From Segetibacter aerophilus (GTDB lineage Bacteria; Bacteroidota; Bacteroidia; Chitinophagales; Chitinophagaceae), in NCBI RefSeq assembly GCF_007991655.1, contig NZ_BJYT01000018.1, positions 1 to 64,000 of the forward strand: a stretch of DNA of 64,000 nucleotides, read 5' to 3'. Below, in pieces: positions 38,190-47,343 of this stretch; position 1 is the first letter of the stretch; every line of letters begins with the position of its first letter. The position numbers and the translations under genes were made by a program. The notes beneath the pieces were generated by a model. That model saw nothing but the letters and a program-made list of their open reading frames with translations, searched no databases and had not been told where the DNA came from.

Positions 38190-39116
38190 TTATAGCTGGT
38201 AGGACCTGTATTGCCCACAACGTCCATGATGAGAAGAGCGGTTAATAATTGGAGGCGCTGCTATAACTGCTGGCTTCTTTTTAAATACGATAGGAATGCC
38301 CAGGCTAACATTGAAACCTGAAGTTTTTGAACTGAATGTGGTGGTTGTTGGCTTAAGCATCTCGTTGCTGGTAACAGTCTGCGTGTTGTTGCCAAGACCC
38401 TGCAAGTAATTTACACTTACAATAAATTTTGTCTGAGTCTTCGTACCGAATTCAAACGCGGTACCAGCTACAAGGGCAGTGGTTGACCCTGCCCTATAAG
38501 TATAATTGGTTGATCCGTTTTTTGTAGTCGTTTCTATGCCGCCTCCTATGGGTGCATATGCAAGTCCTACAGAAGGTTGAATGCGCAAAAACAGTCCTTC
38601 ATCTTTTGGAGTGATTTTAGACAAACTTGCCGCAGCAGTATTTGCTGAATTACGCATTCCTCCACACCTGCTAATGCTACTACTACGTGTGCAACGGCGG
38701 GCTGTTTCACTCGTAGTTCTGCCAGCATACTTGCTTGCAAAACTCTTTGTATTAACGGGCTTTCTAAGCGCGATGGCCTTGCTGGTAAATTGATAGCCTC
38801 CTTCTAGTCTGAGTTGTAAATTTTTCGCAGCTGCTGTATATGCAGTGGCGGCATGCAAAGGATCAGCAAACGAAAAGTCTACTGCCTGCTTCGTGGTAGC
38901 AACACCTATATACGCACCTGGACCTGACTTTAATTTATAAGCCATTCGCACGGACAGGCTTGGCGTAAACTGTTGGCCCATAGGGGAGAAGGAAGAAAAG
39001 TCTCCGGGGGTTATGGTTGTTCTGAATGTTTCCATTCCGACTCGGGGAACAATAGAAAATTGCGCGTTTGAAGCGTATGATACTAAAGCAAATAAGGGTA
39101 GAATTACTCTTTTCAT
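38190..39116 (-). CDS. Putative outer-membrane beta-barrel protein
   Basis: 308 residues. Signal peptide (MKRVILPLFALVSYASNAQ) followed by alternating strands (FSIVPRVGMETF, SLSVRMAYKLKSGPGAYIGVATTKQ, LQLRLEGGYQFTSK, LRIQPSVGLAYAPIG, TKFIVSVNYLQGLG, GFNVSLGIPIVFKKK) as in porin-like Bacteroidota proteins. A Ser/Arg-rich insert at ~125-165 interrupts the pattern, and the His/Arg-rich tail after VFKKKPAVIAAPP looks atypical and could reflect a frame change near the end. Function unknown. Confidence 0.65.
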   Translation of the reverse strand: MKRVILPLFALVSYASNAQFSIVPRVGMETFRTTITPGDFSSFSPMGQQFTPSLSVRMAYKLKSGPGAYIGVATTKQAVDFSFADPLHAATAYTAAAKNLQLRLEGGYQFTSKAIALRKPVNTKSFASKYAGRTTSETARRCTRSSSISRCGGMRNSANTAAASLSKITPKDEGLFLRIQPSVGLAYAPIGGGIETTTKNGSTNYTYRAGSTTALVAGTAFEFGTKTQTKFIVSVNYLQGLGNNTQTVTSNEMLKPTTTTFSSKTSGFNVSLGIPIVFKKKPAVIAAPPIINRSSHHGRCGQYRSYQL

Positions 39117-39654
39117 AAAAGATGGTTTTAGTAAAGAAAGTTACCCCAATTGTTTAAGTGGCGCAAAAATTATCGGTGAAAACGATCAGTAGTTTTACAT
39201 CACAGATTGAATGTTTTTTGCCCGTTTTGCTGCACGAAACGGATAGGTGAGGACCTCGATTTTTGCTATACTTTGGGTAATATCAAGGGCTTTCTATAAG
39301 TGGGTGTAATCAAAGCATTTGCAGCAGTATTGTTGCCGAAGTTCCTGCTGTTCTCATTCCACTGTAACCTCTAATTTGTTCTTAATGCTATGTTAGCGAA
39401 TATGAGCGCAGGTCGTGACCAATCTCCCGTTTTCTACGATGCATGCCGGATCTGAAGTAGTAGCTAAAAAATCACGTCTTGTAGTTAGCATTGGCTAAAA
39501 GTTAGATCGTTAGGAGTTCGCAAGTTTCAAGTATAAACTTCCTCTTGAAGGTTTATAAAGGCCTTTCTCGGAACTTGCAGGAAGTGCAATAAAACGTTCA
39601 AAGTAGGAACGTGATTTTTTTGGTAGCCAGCAGTGGCACTCTTTAAGGGCTTCC

Positions 39655-39674
39655 GTTGCGTCGCACTCTTGTAC
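39655..39674 (+). repeat. Dispersed 20-bp intergenic repeat, copy A
   Basis: GTTGCGTCGCACTCTTGTAC, identical to copy D (59085-59104) and nearly identical to copies at 50107-50126 and 56595-56614 on the minus strand. It is followed immediately by a CTTCGCT/AGCGAAG hairpin. Confidence 0.8.
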
Positions 39675-39765
39675 TTCGCTTTCGATCAGAGCGAAGCGAA
39701 CCGTAAGGGTACTGATTATAAATAAAAGGACTTGACTTCATACTTTGTAAGAAATTAAAAAACCC

Positions 39766-39820
39766 GCTGTAAAGCTTCAAAGTAGAGCAGGAGGCTTGAC
39801 GGAAGTACACGCTTTACAGC
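39766..39820. other. Long-loop inverted repeat
   Basis: GCTGTAAAGC at 39766-39775 pairs exactly with GCTTTACAGC at 39811-39820, leaving a 35-nt loop. It could be an RNA structure; no Rho-independent tail is present on the plus strand. Confidence 0.4.
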
Positions 39821-40029
39821 AGGTGAAATGAGAGCTTTTTAATTGAAGATTGGTGAAACTCTTTATTACACCAATACTTTTTTATCAATTCTTAACTATA
39901 AAACTGCTTTAGGCTATGTAGTGAAATGTCTCTTTCCAATATCACTTAGTTTTACTACTGCTAACTCAGCTAACCAATTATCATTGATATTTTAAATGCT
40001 TTGCAAAAGCCAAAGCTTCCTGATACTAA

Positions 40030-41778
40030 ATGAACAAACATCTTCTAAAAATAGCCGCATCAGCCCTGGTTGTCCTGTCAACTCTCTCCTGTTCAAAAAA
40101 TGAGATTGACGCTCCGCCGGTAGTAACACCTCCTCCTACGACCGGCTCGGCACCTGTAGTACCCGGAGTAGATCCACAAGTAGCGACTACTATTGGATTT
40201 TTTCTTGATACTTGGCTTCCAAAAACCTATACGGCCCCTGCTTTTACAGAGGGTACAGTTCCCGCTACGGCAAGTAATACTGTTACAGTCGATGCGTCTG
40301 ATATCATTACTAAAATACCTACGCAGATTTTTGCCCATAACGCAAATACCTGGATGGGCACTTTTGTTGACCAACCCAGTTTCATTACCGATATAACGAA
40401 CCTTAAGCCAAATATCATTCGCTGGCCCGCAGGTAGCGGAAGCGACGTTTATTTCTGGAATGTGAAACCAGGGGACATTCCGGAAGGCGCACCTACAAAA
40501 TACCTGGACAAAGATGGTAAAGTCATTAATGCCTCGTTTTTCTATGGTCGATCTACAGACAACTGGCGCGCATCTCTGGACAACTACTATTCGATGTTGC
40601 AAATGAGCAATAGCAAAGGCATCATTACAGTTAACTATGGCTTCGCCCGTTATGGAATTAGTGCAAATCCTGTAGCCACCGCTGCTCATCTTGCTGCTGA
40701 CTGGGTTCGCTACGATAAGGGCCGCACGCAATATTGGGAGGTAGGTAATGAAAACTATGGAGACTGGGAAGCAGGCTACAGAATTGACGTAACAAAAAAC
40801 AAAGATGGCCAGCCTGAATTCTTAACAGGTAAATTGTATGCCCAGCATTTTAAAGTCTTTGCAGACTCCATGCGAAAAGCCGCAGCGGAAGTAGGTAATG
40901 CGGGTATAAAAATAGGTGCAGTTATCCAGGAAAGTCCTACAGCGTCGTGGCAAACCAATACTACACAAACCTGGAACAGCACTTTGATTCCTGAGTTGAA
41001 TAATAAAGAAGATTTCTTTATCGCACACAACTACATTACTCCTTATGGTGAAAAGTCAAATGCTGCTACGGTTTTAAATTCGGCTCTTTCAGTACCTGCA
41101 TCTATGATGAGTTTCATAACTAACCAGGTTAAAAATAATGGGGGCGAACTTAAGCCGATAGCTTTCACAGAGTGGAACATGTGGGCGCAGGATCTAAAGC
41201 AACAAGTGTCTAATACAAGTGGCCTCTTTGCAGTTATAGTGCAATCAGAAGCGATTAAAAATAAGTTCGGTTTGGCTGCTCGTTGGGATCTGCTAAACGG
41301 ATGGGAGGGAGGCAACGACCATGGACTATTTAGTGATGGCGGTAGTGCTGACGATCCTCGCTGGAACCCGCGGCCTTCATTCTATTATATGTATTATTTT
41401 CAAAAGTCAATTGGTGATCGGCTCGTATCAACAACCGTAGAAGGTGCTGAAAGTGCTGCTGTTAAAGCTTATGCATCTACTTACAGTTCGGGCCAGGTAA
41501 ATATCAACTTACTAAATACGTCTTCAAAAGCGCAGGCTGTTACCCTTAAGTTTAAAAACTTCAATGCCGGCAGTCGGTACTATTGGTACAGCTTAGAAGG
41601 AAGTAATGATAACGGCGAATTTTCAAGAAAGGTGCTGGTAAATAATACCGGCCCATCGGGTGCTGCCGGTGGTCCTGCCAGTTATGCTACTCTTAAGGCA
41701 ATGTCTGCTGCAACTACAAATGGCGTTAAAGTAAACGTACCTGCTTACGGCGCCGTTTTCGTAATGGTAGATAAATAA
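40030..41778 (+). CDS. Clan GH-A glycoside hydrolase lipoprotein (arabinofuranosidase-like)
   Basis: 582 residues. Lipoprotein signal with lipobox LSTLSC (Cys21), then a Pro/Thr-rich linker. The TIM-barrel part includes FAHNANTWMG, LKPNIIRWPAGSGSDVYFWN, WEVGNENYGDW with the likely acid/base Glu241, and KPIAFTEWNMW with the likely nucleophile Glu381. A C-terminal beta domain (VNINLLNTSSKAQAVTLKFKNF) is typical of GH51/GH39-like enzymes. It is expected on the cell surface or in the periplasm, acting on plant-type or own glycans; substrate is not determined. No SusCD genes adjoin it. Confidence 0.8.
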   Translation: MNKHLLKIAASALVVLSTLSCSKNEIDAPPVVTPPPTTGSAPVVPGVDPQVATTIGFFLDTWLPKTYTAPAFTEGTVPATASNTVTVDASDIITKIPTQIFAHNANTWMGTFVDQPSFITDITNLKPNIIRWPAGSGSDVYFWNVKPGDIPEGAPTKYLDKDGKVINASFFYGRSTDNWRASLDNYYSMLQMSNSKGIITVNYGFARYGISANPVATAAHLAADWVRYDKGRTQYWEVGNENYGDWEAGYRIDVTKNKDGQPEFLTGKLYAQHFKVFADSMRKAAAEVGNAGIKIGAVIQESPTASWQTNTTQTWNSTLIPELNNKEDFFIAHNYITPYGEKSNAATVLNSALSVPASMMSFITNQVKNNGGELKPIAFTEWNMWAQDLKQQVSNTSGLFAVIVQSEAIKNKFGLAARWDLLNGWEGGNDHGLFSDGGSADDPRWNPRPSFYYMYYFQKSIGDRLVSTTVEGAESAAVKAYASTYSSGQVNINLLNTSSKAQAVTLKFKNFNAGSRYYWYSLEGSNDNGEFSRKVLVNNTGPSGAAGGPASYATLKAMSAATTNGVKVNVPAYGAVFVMVDK

Positions 41779-41849
41779 AAAAGATGGCTTTTAGTTTTGA
41801 TGATTTACGAAGAAGAAATGCTTTTTTGAAATACTGCGTTCAACGAACT

Positions 41850-41867
41850 TTCCGACAGTTGTCGGAA
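41850..41867. terminator. Short hairpin between convergent genes
   Basis: TTCCGACA and TGTCGGAA form an 8-bp perfect inverted repeat followed by TTTATTT on the plus strand; it lies between the glycoside hydrolase and the DUF5995 gene and may terminate both. Confidence 0.5.
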
Positions 41868-41868
41868 T

Positions 41869-42621
41869 TTATTTAAGTAAAATATCTATAACGGCAGGTA
41901 CACTTTTAGTCTCCCTGATTCTAATAATCGCCAACGCACAACTTAGTAAAAAACCAGGATTTTTAATTCGGTCAGCGATCCAAACCACGTCGTTGTCCAT
42001 CTTTTCAATATGACTCTTCCTGGTATTTTCATTGTAACCTGCAAGGGTTACTGCGTTTTTCCATGAAACTTTCCTTGCGGTATTAATACTAAAATTAATG
42101 ACCGCATCTTGCTGCTTGTCGCTAATCCGGTTGATAATTCTCATTGGCAACCAAATTTGTGCAAGCGTATCTTGTACTGATTGAGTAAGATTAGCTATAA
42201 CCGAATTTATCTTTTCAAAGTCGCTTTTCAAATCATAGATCTCATCCTTTGGACAACAATCGGCAGCAGCGATTGCAAGGTCTAGATTGATATGTGTGTT
42301 AATACCCAGAAGAAGATGCTGCAACACGATCAGGCCGTTTTTTTCGCTTGCGTCAAACGCAGCACACCAAGCATTCGGACAAGGCTTTTTATTTACATAA
42401 GCGTCCCAAGCTTGCAGGTATCGGTTGGCAAAAATAACATCAAGGCGAGCCATTCTTTCACTACCCGTAAAGCTGTTGTTTTGAATTCCATCTCTAACAG
42501 CTGCAGTCATTTTTCTGTACAGAATTGCGAAATAACCAATGCGGCTTTGTCGCTCTTTACTCCAGTCAATAATGTTATCTAAATGTCTTAATACCTCATC
42601 AACCGTGTTGGCCTGTAACAT
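41869..42621 (-). CDS. DUF5995-family protein
   Basis: 250 residues, soluble, mostly helical. Recognisable blocks are RIGYFAILYRKMTAAVRDGI, MARLDVIFANRYLQAWDAY, and ENGLIVLQHLLLGINTHINLDLAIAAA, where the conserved His residues (QHLLLGINTHINLDL) suggest a metal site. The family is uncharacterised; no partner is evident in the neighbourhood. Confidence 0.75.
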   Translation of the reverse strand: MLQANTVDEVLRHLDNIIDWSKERQSRIGYFAILYRKMTAAVRDGIQNNSFTGSERMARLDVIFANRYLQAWDAYVNKKPCPNAWCAAFDASEKNGLIVLQHLLLGINTHINLDLAIAAADCCPKDEIYDLKSDFEKINSVIANLTQSVQDTLAQIWLPMRIINRISDKQQDAVINFSINTARKVSWKNAVTLAGYNENTRKSHIEKMDNDVVWIADRIKNPGFLLSCALAIIRIRETKSVPAVIDILLK

Positions 42622-42755
42622 GCGTTCCCTTTATTTACGTAGAAAAATAACAAGGAACATTCATAAAAGGAAATGTGTAAGTACGTGTAGCTTTATGTAG
42701 GGTTTGAATAGTATTTGCCCTGAAATTCATGGATGGCAAATTGTTTTAAATGCTA

Positions 42756-43391
42756 CTAATGAAAGTCAATTATTGTATCAATCTTGATTAGCTCTTCGCT
42801 CAACTCGACAAACTGTTTTTCGGTTCCTGTTATCTTCAGAATAAGAAATAATTTCCCGTGGCTCTTATTCATCATTATCCGTTTACTTTTCATTTTTGAC
42901 TCTTTTAAAACCCCTTCAAGCGAATACACATTGTTTATCTCCGCATCCTTAAAAGTGAAATAAACATTCTTGCTATGGTTCAACCCATCGATAAGGGTTT
43001 CAATTTTTCCCATCACCGATAACACTAGGATTGTAAACACGGTTAGACAAAAGGCTAACGCATGATAGCCAATTCCCGTTGCCATCCCGATGCCAGCTGT
43101 TGTCCAGATTACTGCTGCCGTTGTTAAGCCTAATACCGACAGCTTGTCTTTGAATATTACACCCGCACCAATAAAGCCTATTCCGGTAATAATATTTGCC
43201 GCAATCCGGTCATCAGAGCCGGTTCCATGTTTAGATACTATGGTAAAAATGGTTGAACCAAGACTTATAAGAATGATAGTTCGAAACCCTGCTGACTTGT
43301 TATTGTATTCGCGCTCAAAACCGATGATCCCTCCACAAAGAATGGACATGGTAATGCTGATCAGATCCTCCCTTTCAAGTAAAAATTCCAT
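42756..43391 (-). CDS. MgtC/SapB-family membrane protein
   Basis: 211 residues. Four or five hydrophobic helices with the family hallmarks ILCGGIIGFEREYNNKSAGFRT, ITGIGFIGAGVIFKD and GLTTAAVIWTTAGIGMATGIG, then a soluble C-terminal ACT-like domain. MgtC proteins influence Mg2+ homeostasis or virulence-related ATPase regulation in other bacteria; role here unknown. Normal length. Confidence 0.9.
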   Translation of the reverse strand: MEFLLEREDLISITMSILCGGIIGFEREYNNKSAGFRTIILISLGSTIFTIVSKHGTGSDDRIAANIITGIGFIGAGVIFKDKLSVLGLTTAAVIWTTAGIGMATGIGYHALAFCLTVFTILVLSVMGKIETLIDGLNHSKNVYFTFKDAEINNVYSLEGVLKESKMKSKRIMMNKSHGKLFLILKITGTEKQFVELSEELIKIDTIIDFH

Positions 43392-43521
43392 AGAATTATA
43401 GGTGCTATTATTGGTTTACTTTCTACAGTTGCAATAATAATAGTGCCGAAGAGAGCCTGGAAGATGCGGATGTTTGTAAGGATTGCGAAAAAATCTTTGT
43501 CGGCGCTACTCTCTAAACGCT

Positions 43522-43863
43522 TTAAAAAACTTTTTTATTTGGTTGTAGCGCTTGTGCAGTTATTTTAGCTGCGGTACCAAATATAGTTTCAGCAGCAGAC
43601 GGATGAACAGGGAAGGCGTTCCGTTGCAAGTAGGTGGGGTTGGAGTACAACTCTACTTTTAAACCGTTAGGAAGGGGAGTTACAAAACTTCGGCTTTTAT
43701 TAAAACTAGTTGTGTTAAATGAATATTTGGAAGGAGTTAGGGGCGCAAAAACGCTTGCGCTGTCTGGTAAAAGTTTTCTGGCCCGACCGCTTAATGTATC
43801 TATAGTTTGAGCGAATGCAGGCTTTATTAAGCATGCCGACAATAGAAGAAATAAAGTTTTCAT
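43522..43863 (-). CDS. Small secreted hypothetical protein
   Basis: 113 residues from the ATG at 43863, chosen because it gives a clean signal peptide (MKTLFLLLSACLIKPAFAQ); the frame extends 29 codons further upstream without a signal. The mature part (~95 residues, PLPNGLKVELYSNPTYLQRNAFPV) has no recognised domain. It starts 14 bp... downstream of nothing transcribed with it; the molybdopterin subunit stop is ~100 bp upstream on the same strand, so co-transcription is possible. Confidence 0.55.
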   Translation of the reverse strand: MKTLFLLLSACLIKPAFAQTIDTLSGRARKLLPDSASVFAPLTPSKYSFNTTSFNKSRSFVTPLPNGLKVELYSNPTYLQRNAFPVHPSAAETIFGTAAKITAQALQPNKKVF

Positions 43864-43963
43864 ACGCGCCAATTTGTCTGTCCAAGATAACCCAACTTTA
43901 TGGAAGGTCAAATGGTAAAGCTTTGAAGGAAATACAAACCTATTCTCCAAAAACGAATAATTC

Positions 43964-46084
43964 TTACAACAACTTGTCTGGTGTTATCGGCAAATCCCTC
44001 ACCCTTTTTCCTGTAGCGTTAAAAATAGCATTGGCAACAGCGGCTGCCACTCCTACAATGCCAACTTCGCCAATTCCTTTTACCCCTAGTTTATTTGGTA
44101 TGGTGTCTTTTTCATCGATGAATATGGTATCAATCGTCCCGATATCGAGATTGGAGGGAACGTGGTAATCTGCCAAGGAACGCGTAACGAAATTCCCCCA
44201 ACGAGGGTCAAGGATAGACTCTTCGGTTAATGCCATTCCAATGCCCCATACATTTCCACCTATAATCTGTGACCGTGCTGTTTTGGGATTTAGGATTTTT
44301 CCAGCCCCTGTAACTGCCAGGAAACGTTTCACTTTTACCATCCCAGTCAGGCTGTTTACCCAAACCTCCGCGAAGTTCGCATTGAAGCTGTGGGAGGAAT
44401 AATTGGTGGCATCTGCCGGTGCTTTTGCGTCGGCCCTTGTTTCAAACGCAGTGAGGTTTTCGCTTACCATCAGGTTAGCTACAGTAGGTCGAACGAAAAA
44501 CTGTTTAGTTGATTTTTTCATCAACTCATCCGTAATTTTTTCGCAAGCATCATTTACGGCATTAGAAAAACTTGCCGCACCCACTGAGCCAACTGAACCC
44601 GCCGCAGGAGGCAAACTAGAATCGCCAATTTTAACGGTGATTTTATTAACTGCCAAACCCAAAGCATCGGATGCCGTTTGTGCAATAATGGTGTTGGTGC
44701 CGGTGCCTAAATCAGAAGCAGCTAGTTCTATCGTTGCTTTTACGTCGTTGCCCTTGCGTGTTAATTTTACTATAGCAGACGAGTTTTGCTGACGGGCAGG
44801 GTAGGTTCCGCAAGCAACGCCGTAACCAATCAAATACTCTCCCTGTTGATTTTGCCTCGGTTCGATTTTTCGCTTCCCCCAACCAAACGCCTTTGCTCCT
44901 TCCTGTAAACATTGCACAGTAGTACGTGATGACCATTGCTTGCCATTAGAAGGATCTTTTGCCGGCTCGTTTTTTAGTCTGAACTCGATTGGATCCATTC
45001 TAAGTTGATAAGCCAGCTCGTCAATAGCCGACTCAAGGGCAAAGCTGCCGGTAGACTTACCGGGGCCGCGCGTGTAGGTTGGAATAATGATATTCATTGG
45101 CACCACCCTATAAGAAATAAGTGAGTTGGGCACCTCGTACATCACCTTCGAGCAATCTCCGCAAGGCTCTACAAACTCGTTGTCAATAGCACAATGGGTT
45201 GTCGTTTCATGAGCCAGTACAGTAAGCTTTCCATCCTTTGTTGCTGCAAGCCGCATTCTTTGATGGTTCCTCTGGCGCAGGCCGACCGAATTGAACATCT
45301 GCTGCCTCGTAAGAGCAAGTTTTACGGGCCGGTTAACAGCTTTGGCAGCAACTGCAGCAAGCACCAGGTTTGCCCATTGCCCGCCTTTTGAACCAAAGCC
45401 ACCACCGATAAATGGGGTAACAATACGCACGTTTGCGGATGGAATGCCAAGGGTTGAAGCAGCTGCGCCCTGCGCACCATTTACAATCTGTGAACCATTA
45501 TACAAAGTCACTTTATCACCCTCCCAGAAAGCAATGGTTGAATGAGTCTCCATCGGGTTATGGTGTTCTATAGGCGTTTCGTATACCGCTTCTATTTTAA
45601 ATTCAGCATTACCAAAAGCGGTATCAACATCACCGCGAATTGCGTCATGATTGTCTTTTGGTGCAATAGCTTCTTTCTTGTGCTTTTCAAAGTCAACCTT
45701 TGGCTCGGCCTTTTCGTAGCTGACTTTTATCAACCTAGTTGCGTATCGCGCTTGTTCAAATGTTTCTGCAACTACCAATCCGATATGCTGTCCGTACCAT
45801 TCAATATTTTGGCTTTGTAATAATGCACCTCCGCGGACGCCTCCTTTTTCATTCAACTTCGGGGCATTCTTGTGCGTAATAACTGCCAATACACCAGGCG
45901 CTTTTTCTGCCTCACCCGTTTCAATATCTTTTATTTTGCCTGCAGCAATTGTGCTTTTAAAAATAACTGCATGTACTGTATTCTTCAATACATAATCAGT
46001 CGCATAGGTGGCTGCGCCGGTTACTTTTAATAGACCATCAATGCGATTGATCGCCTGTCCGATTGATTTGTTTAGATCACTCAT
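43964..46084 (-). CDS. Molybdopterin-binding subunit of a xanthine-dehydrogenase-family hydroxylase (PaoC-like)
   Basis: 706 residues. Motifs include RIDGLLKVTGAATYATDY, NPMETHSTIAFWEGDKVTLY, FGGGFGSKGGQW, TRGPGKSTGSFALESAIDELA and, near the end, GVKGIGEVGIVGVAAA, which carries the catalytic Glu of the family. No signal peptide. With the FAD (46308) and 2Fe-2S (47344) subunits it forms a three-subunit aldehyde or purine hydroxylase of the PaoABC/YagTSR type. Substrate is not deducible. Confidence 0.92.
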   Translation of the reverse strand: MSDLNKSIGQAINRIDGLLKVTGAATYATDYVLKNTVHAVIFKSTIAAGKIKDIETGEAEKAPGVLAVITHKNAPKLNEKGGVRGGALLQSQNIEWYGQHIGLVVAETFEQARYATRLIKVSYEKAEPKVDFEKHKKEAIAPKDNHDAIRGDVDTAFGNAEFKIEAVYETPIEHHNPMETHSTIAFWEGDKVTLYNGSQIVNGAQGAAASTLGIPSANVRIVTPFIGGGFGSKGGQWANLVLAAVAAKAVNRPVKLALTRQQMFNSVGLRQRNHQRMRLAATKDGKLTVLAHETTTHCAIDNEFVEPCGDCSKVMYEVPNSLISYRVVPMNIIIPTYTRGPGKSTGSFALESAIDELAYQLRMDPIEFRLKNEPAKDPSNGKQWSSRTTVQCLQEGAKAFGWGKRKIEPRQNQQGEYLIGYGVACGTYPARQQNSSAIVKLTRKGNDVKATIELAASDLGTGTNTIIAQTASDALGLAVNKITVKIGDSSLPPAAGSVGSVGAASFSNAVNDACEKITDELMKKSTKQFFVRPTVANLMVSENLTAFETRADAKAPADATNYSSHSFNANFAEVWVNSLTGMVKVKRFLAVTGAGKILNPKTARSQIIGGNVWGIGMALTEESILDPRWGNFVTRSLADYHVPSNLDIGTIDTIFIDEKDTIPNKLGVKGIGEVGIVGVAAAVANAIFNATGKRVRDLPITPDKLL

Positions 46085-46307
46085 CTTAAGTTATTTAGTG
46101 CAAAGACTGTGTAGCTTTTTAGTTTCCAATTATCGTCGAACTAAATTTTTGTTCGTAAAACCGTTAAACCTCCTGTCAAAGCTCAAGCCGCCGGGCTTCG
46201 TTCTTGCAACAGGAGTCCACCCATTTGTTTCTGAAATCAAGAAAAAAAGAAAAACAAAACATGATATACAACTGAATTAACGTCCACTCGAAGCTCCAGA
46301 CTACAAG

Positions 46308-47315
46308 CTACGCAGTCCCTCCATTCATTGCTCTTGTCAGCGCCAGCACAATTGCTCGTGTGCCTAATTCAATTTTAAAACCATTGTGTTCAAGTGCTTT
46401 AGCCTGTTTCATTTCCATTTCTGCGGCTTGCCTGAAGTTGTCTGCGGTGGCTGCTTTTCCTGCAAGAAATCTTTCTGCTTCAAATGCCCGCCACGGCTTA
46501 TGCGCTACTCCACCCAAGGCCAACCAGGCTTGTTTTATCCCGCTTCCATTCATTTCAATGGCGGCCGCCACGGAAACAAGTGCGAATGCGTAGCTGGCCC
46601 GGTCACGAACCTTTAAATAATATGATTTACTAGCAAAATTGTTTTTAGGAATTTCAATGGAGGTAACCACCTCTCCATGCTGAAGGGTGTTGTCTTTTTC
46701 CGGCATCTCACCCGGCAACCGATGATATTCTGCAAAAGGAATCGAACGCACTTTTCCACTTGAACCCTGCACTTTTACAACGGCATCAAGAGCGGCAAGT
46801 GCAACACACATATCAGAAGGATGAACTGCGACACAACTTTCTGACCAGCCGAAAATTGCATGCATCCTGTTGATTCCTTCACGGGCACCACAGCCTGTTC
46901 CCGGTTCACGTTTGTTACAAGGCATAGAGACCTCATAGAAATAAGGGCAGCGGGTTCGCTGGTTGAGGTTTCCACCATTTGTGGCCATATTCCTGATTTG
47001 GGCTGATGCGCCGGCAAGGATTGCCTGCGTAAGAAGCGGGAAGTTTTGCCGAATAAGCGGGTGGTTAGCCGTTTCTGCATTTTTACCCAAACCTCCAATT
47101 GATATCCCTCCTTTATTTACGCCCTCAGTTATTGGTTTTACCACGGAAAGGTTAAGCCGGTTGATATCTACCAACTCGTCGGGTCGCTCCACATCTTCCT
47201 TCATCAGATCGAGGATGTTCGTACCGCCGGCAAGAATTCTTGCGTTGGGATTAGCCGACAAAAGTTGAGCAGCGGAGTTTATCGTTGTTGATGCAGAATA
47301 TTTAAATGGTCTCAT
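46308..47315 (-). CDS. FAD-binding subunit of the molybdenum hydroxylase (PaoB-like)
   Basis: 335 residues. The FAD-binding site appears as ILAGGTNILDLMKEDVERPDELVDI and GGNLNQRTRCPYF, and the C-terminal CO-dehydrogenase flavoprotein domain as WLALGGVAHKPWRAFEAERFL. A Cys cluster (RCPYFYEVSMPCNKREPGTGCGA) matches the additional 4Fe-4S cluster of the E. coli PaoB type. It follows the 2Fe-2S gene after ~28 bp; a 223-bp gap, containing a CTCCTGT/ACAGGAG inverted repeat near 46165-46215, precedes the large-subunit gene. Confidence 0.9.
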   Translation of the reverse strand: MRPFKYSASTTINSAAQLLSANPNARILAGGTNILDLMKEDVERPDELVDINRLNLSVVKPITEGVNKGGISIGGLGKNAETANHPLIRQNFPLLTQAILAGASAQIRNMATNGGNLNQRTRCPYFYEVSMPCNKREPGTGCGAREGINRMHAIFGWSESCVAVHPSDMCVALAALDAVVKVQGSSGKVRSIPFAEYHRLPGEMPEKDNTLQHGEVVTSIEIPKNNFASKSYYLKVRDRASYAFALVSVAAAIEMNGSGIKQAWLALGGVAHKPWRAFEAERFLAGKAATADNFRQAAEMEMKQAKALEHNGFKIELGTRAIVLALTRAMNGGTA

Positions 47316-47343
47316 TGTTTGTCTTTTTGTAGTCTGCAGCTCT

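Larger units (their letters stand above)
39117..40029. other. 913-bp intergenic stretch with hairpins and a dispersed repeat
   Basis: No gene is recognised between two divergent genes. It holds a copy of the 20-bp dispersed repeat (39655-39674) followed by the small hairpin CTTCGCT...AGCGAAG (39674-39696), and the GCTGTAAAGC/GCTTTACAGC inverted repeat at 39766-39820. A small RNA or degraded sequence are both possible. Confidence 0.5.

Noticed and set aside
39532-39558. Imperfect inverted repeat TATAAAC...GTTTATA
   Set aside because: Bulged, AT-rich and without a gene boundary; too weak to call.
40093-41315. Minus-strand frames opposite the glycoside hydrolase
   Set aside because: Antisense shadows of a gene with intact catalytic motifs.
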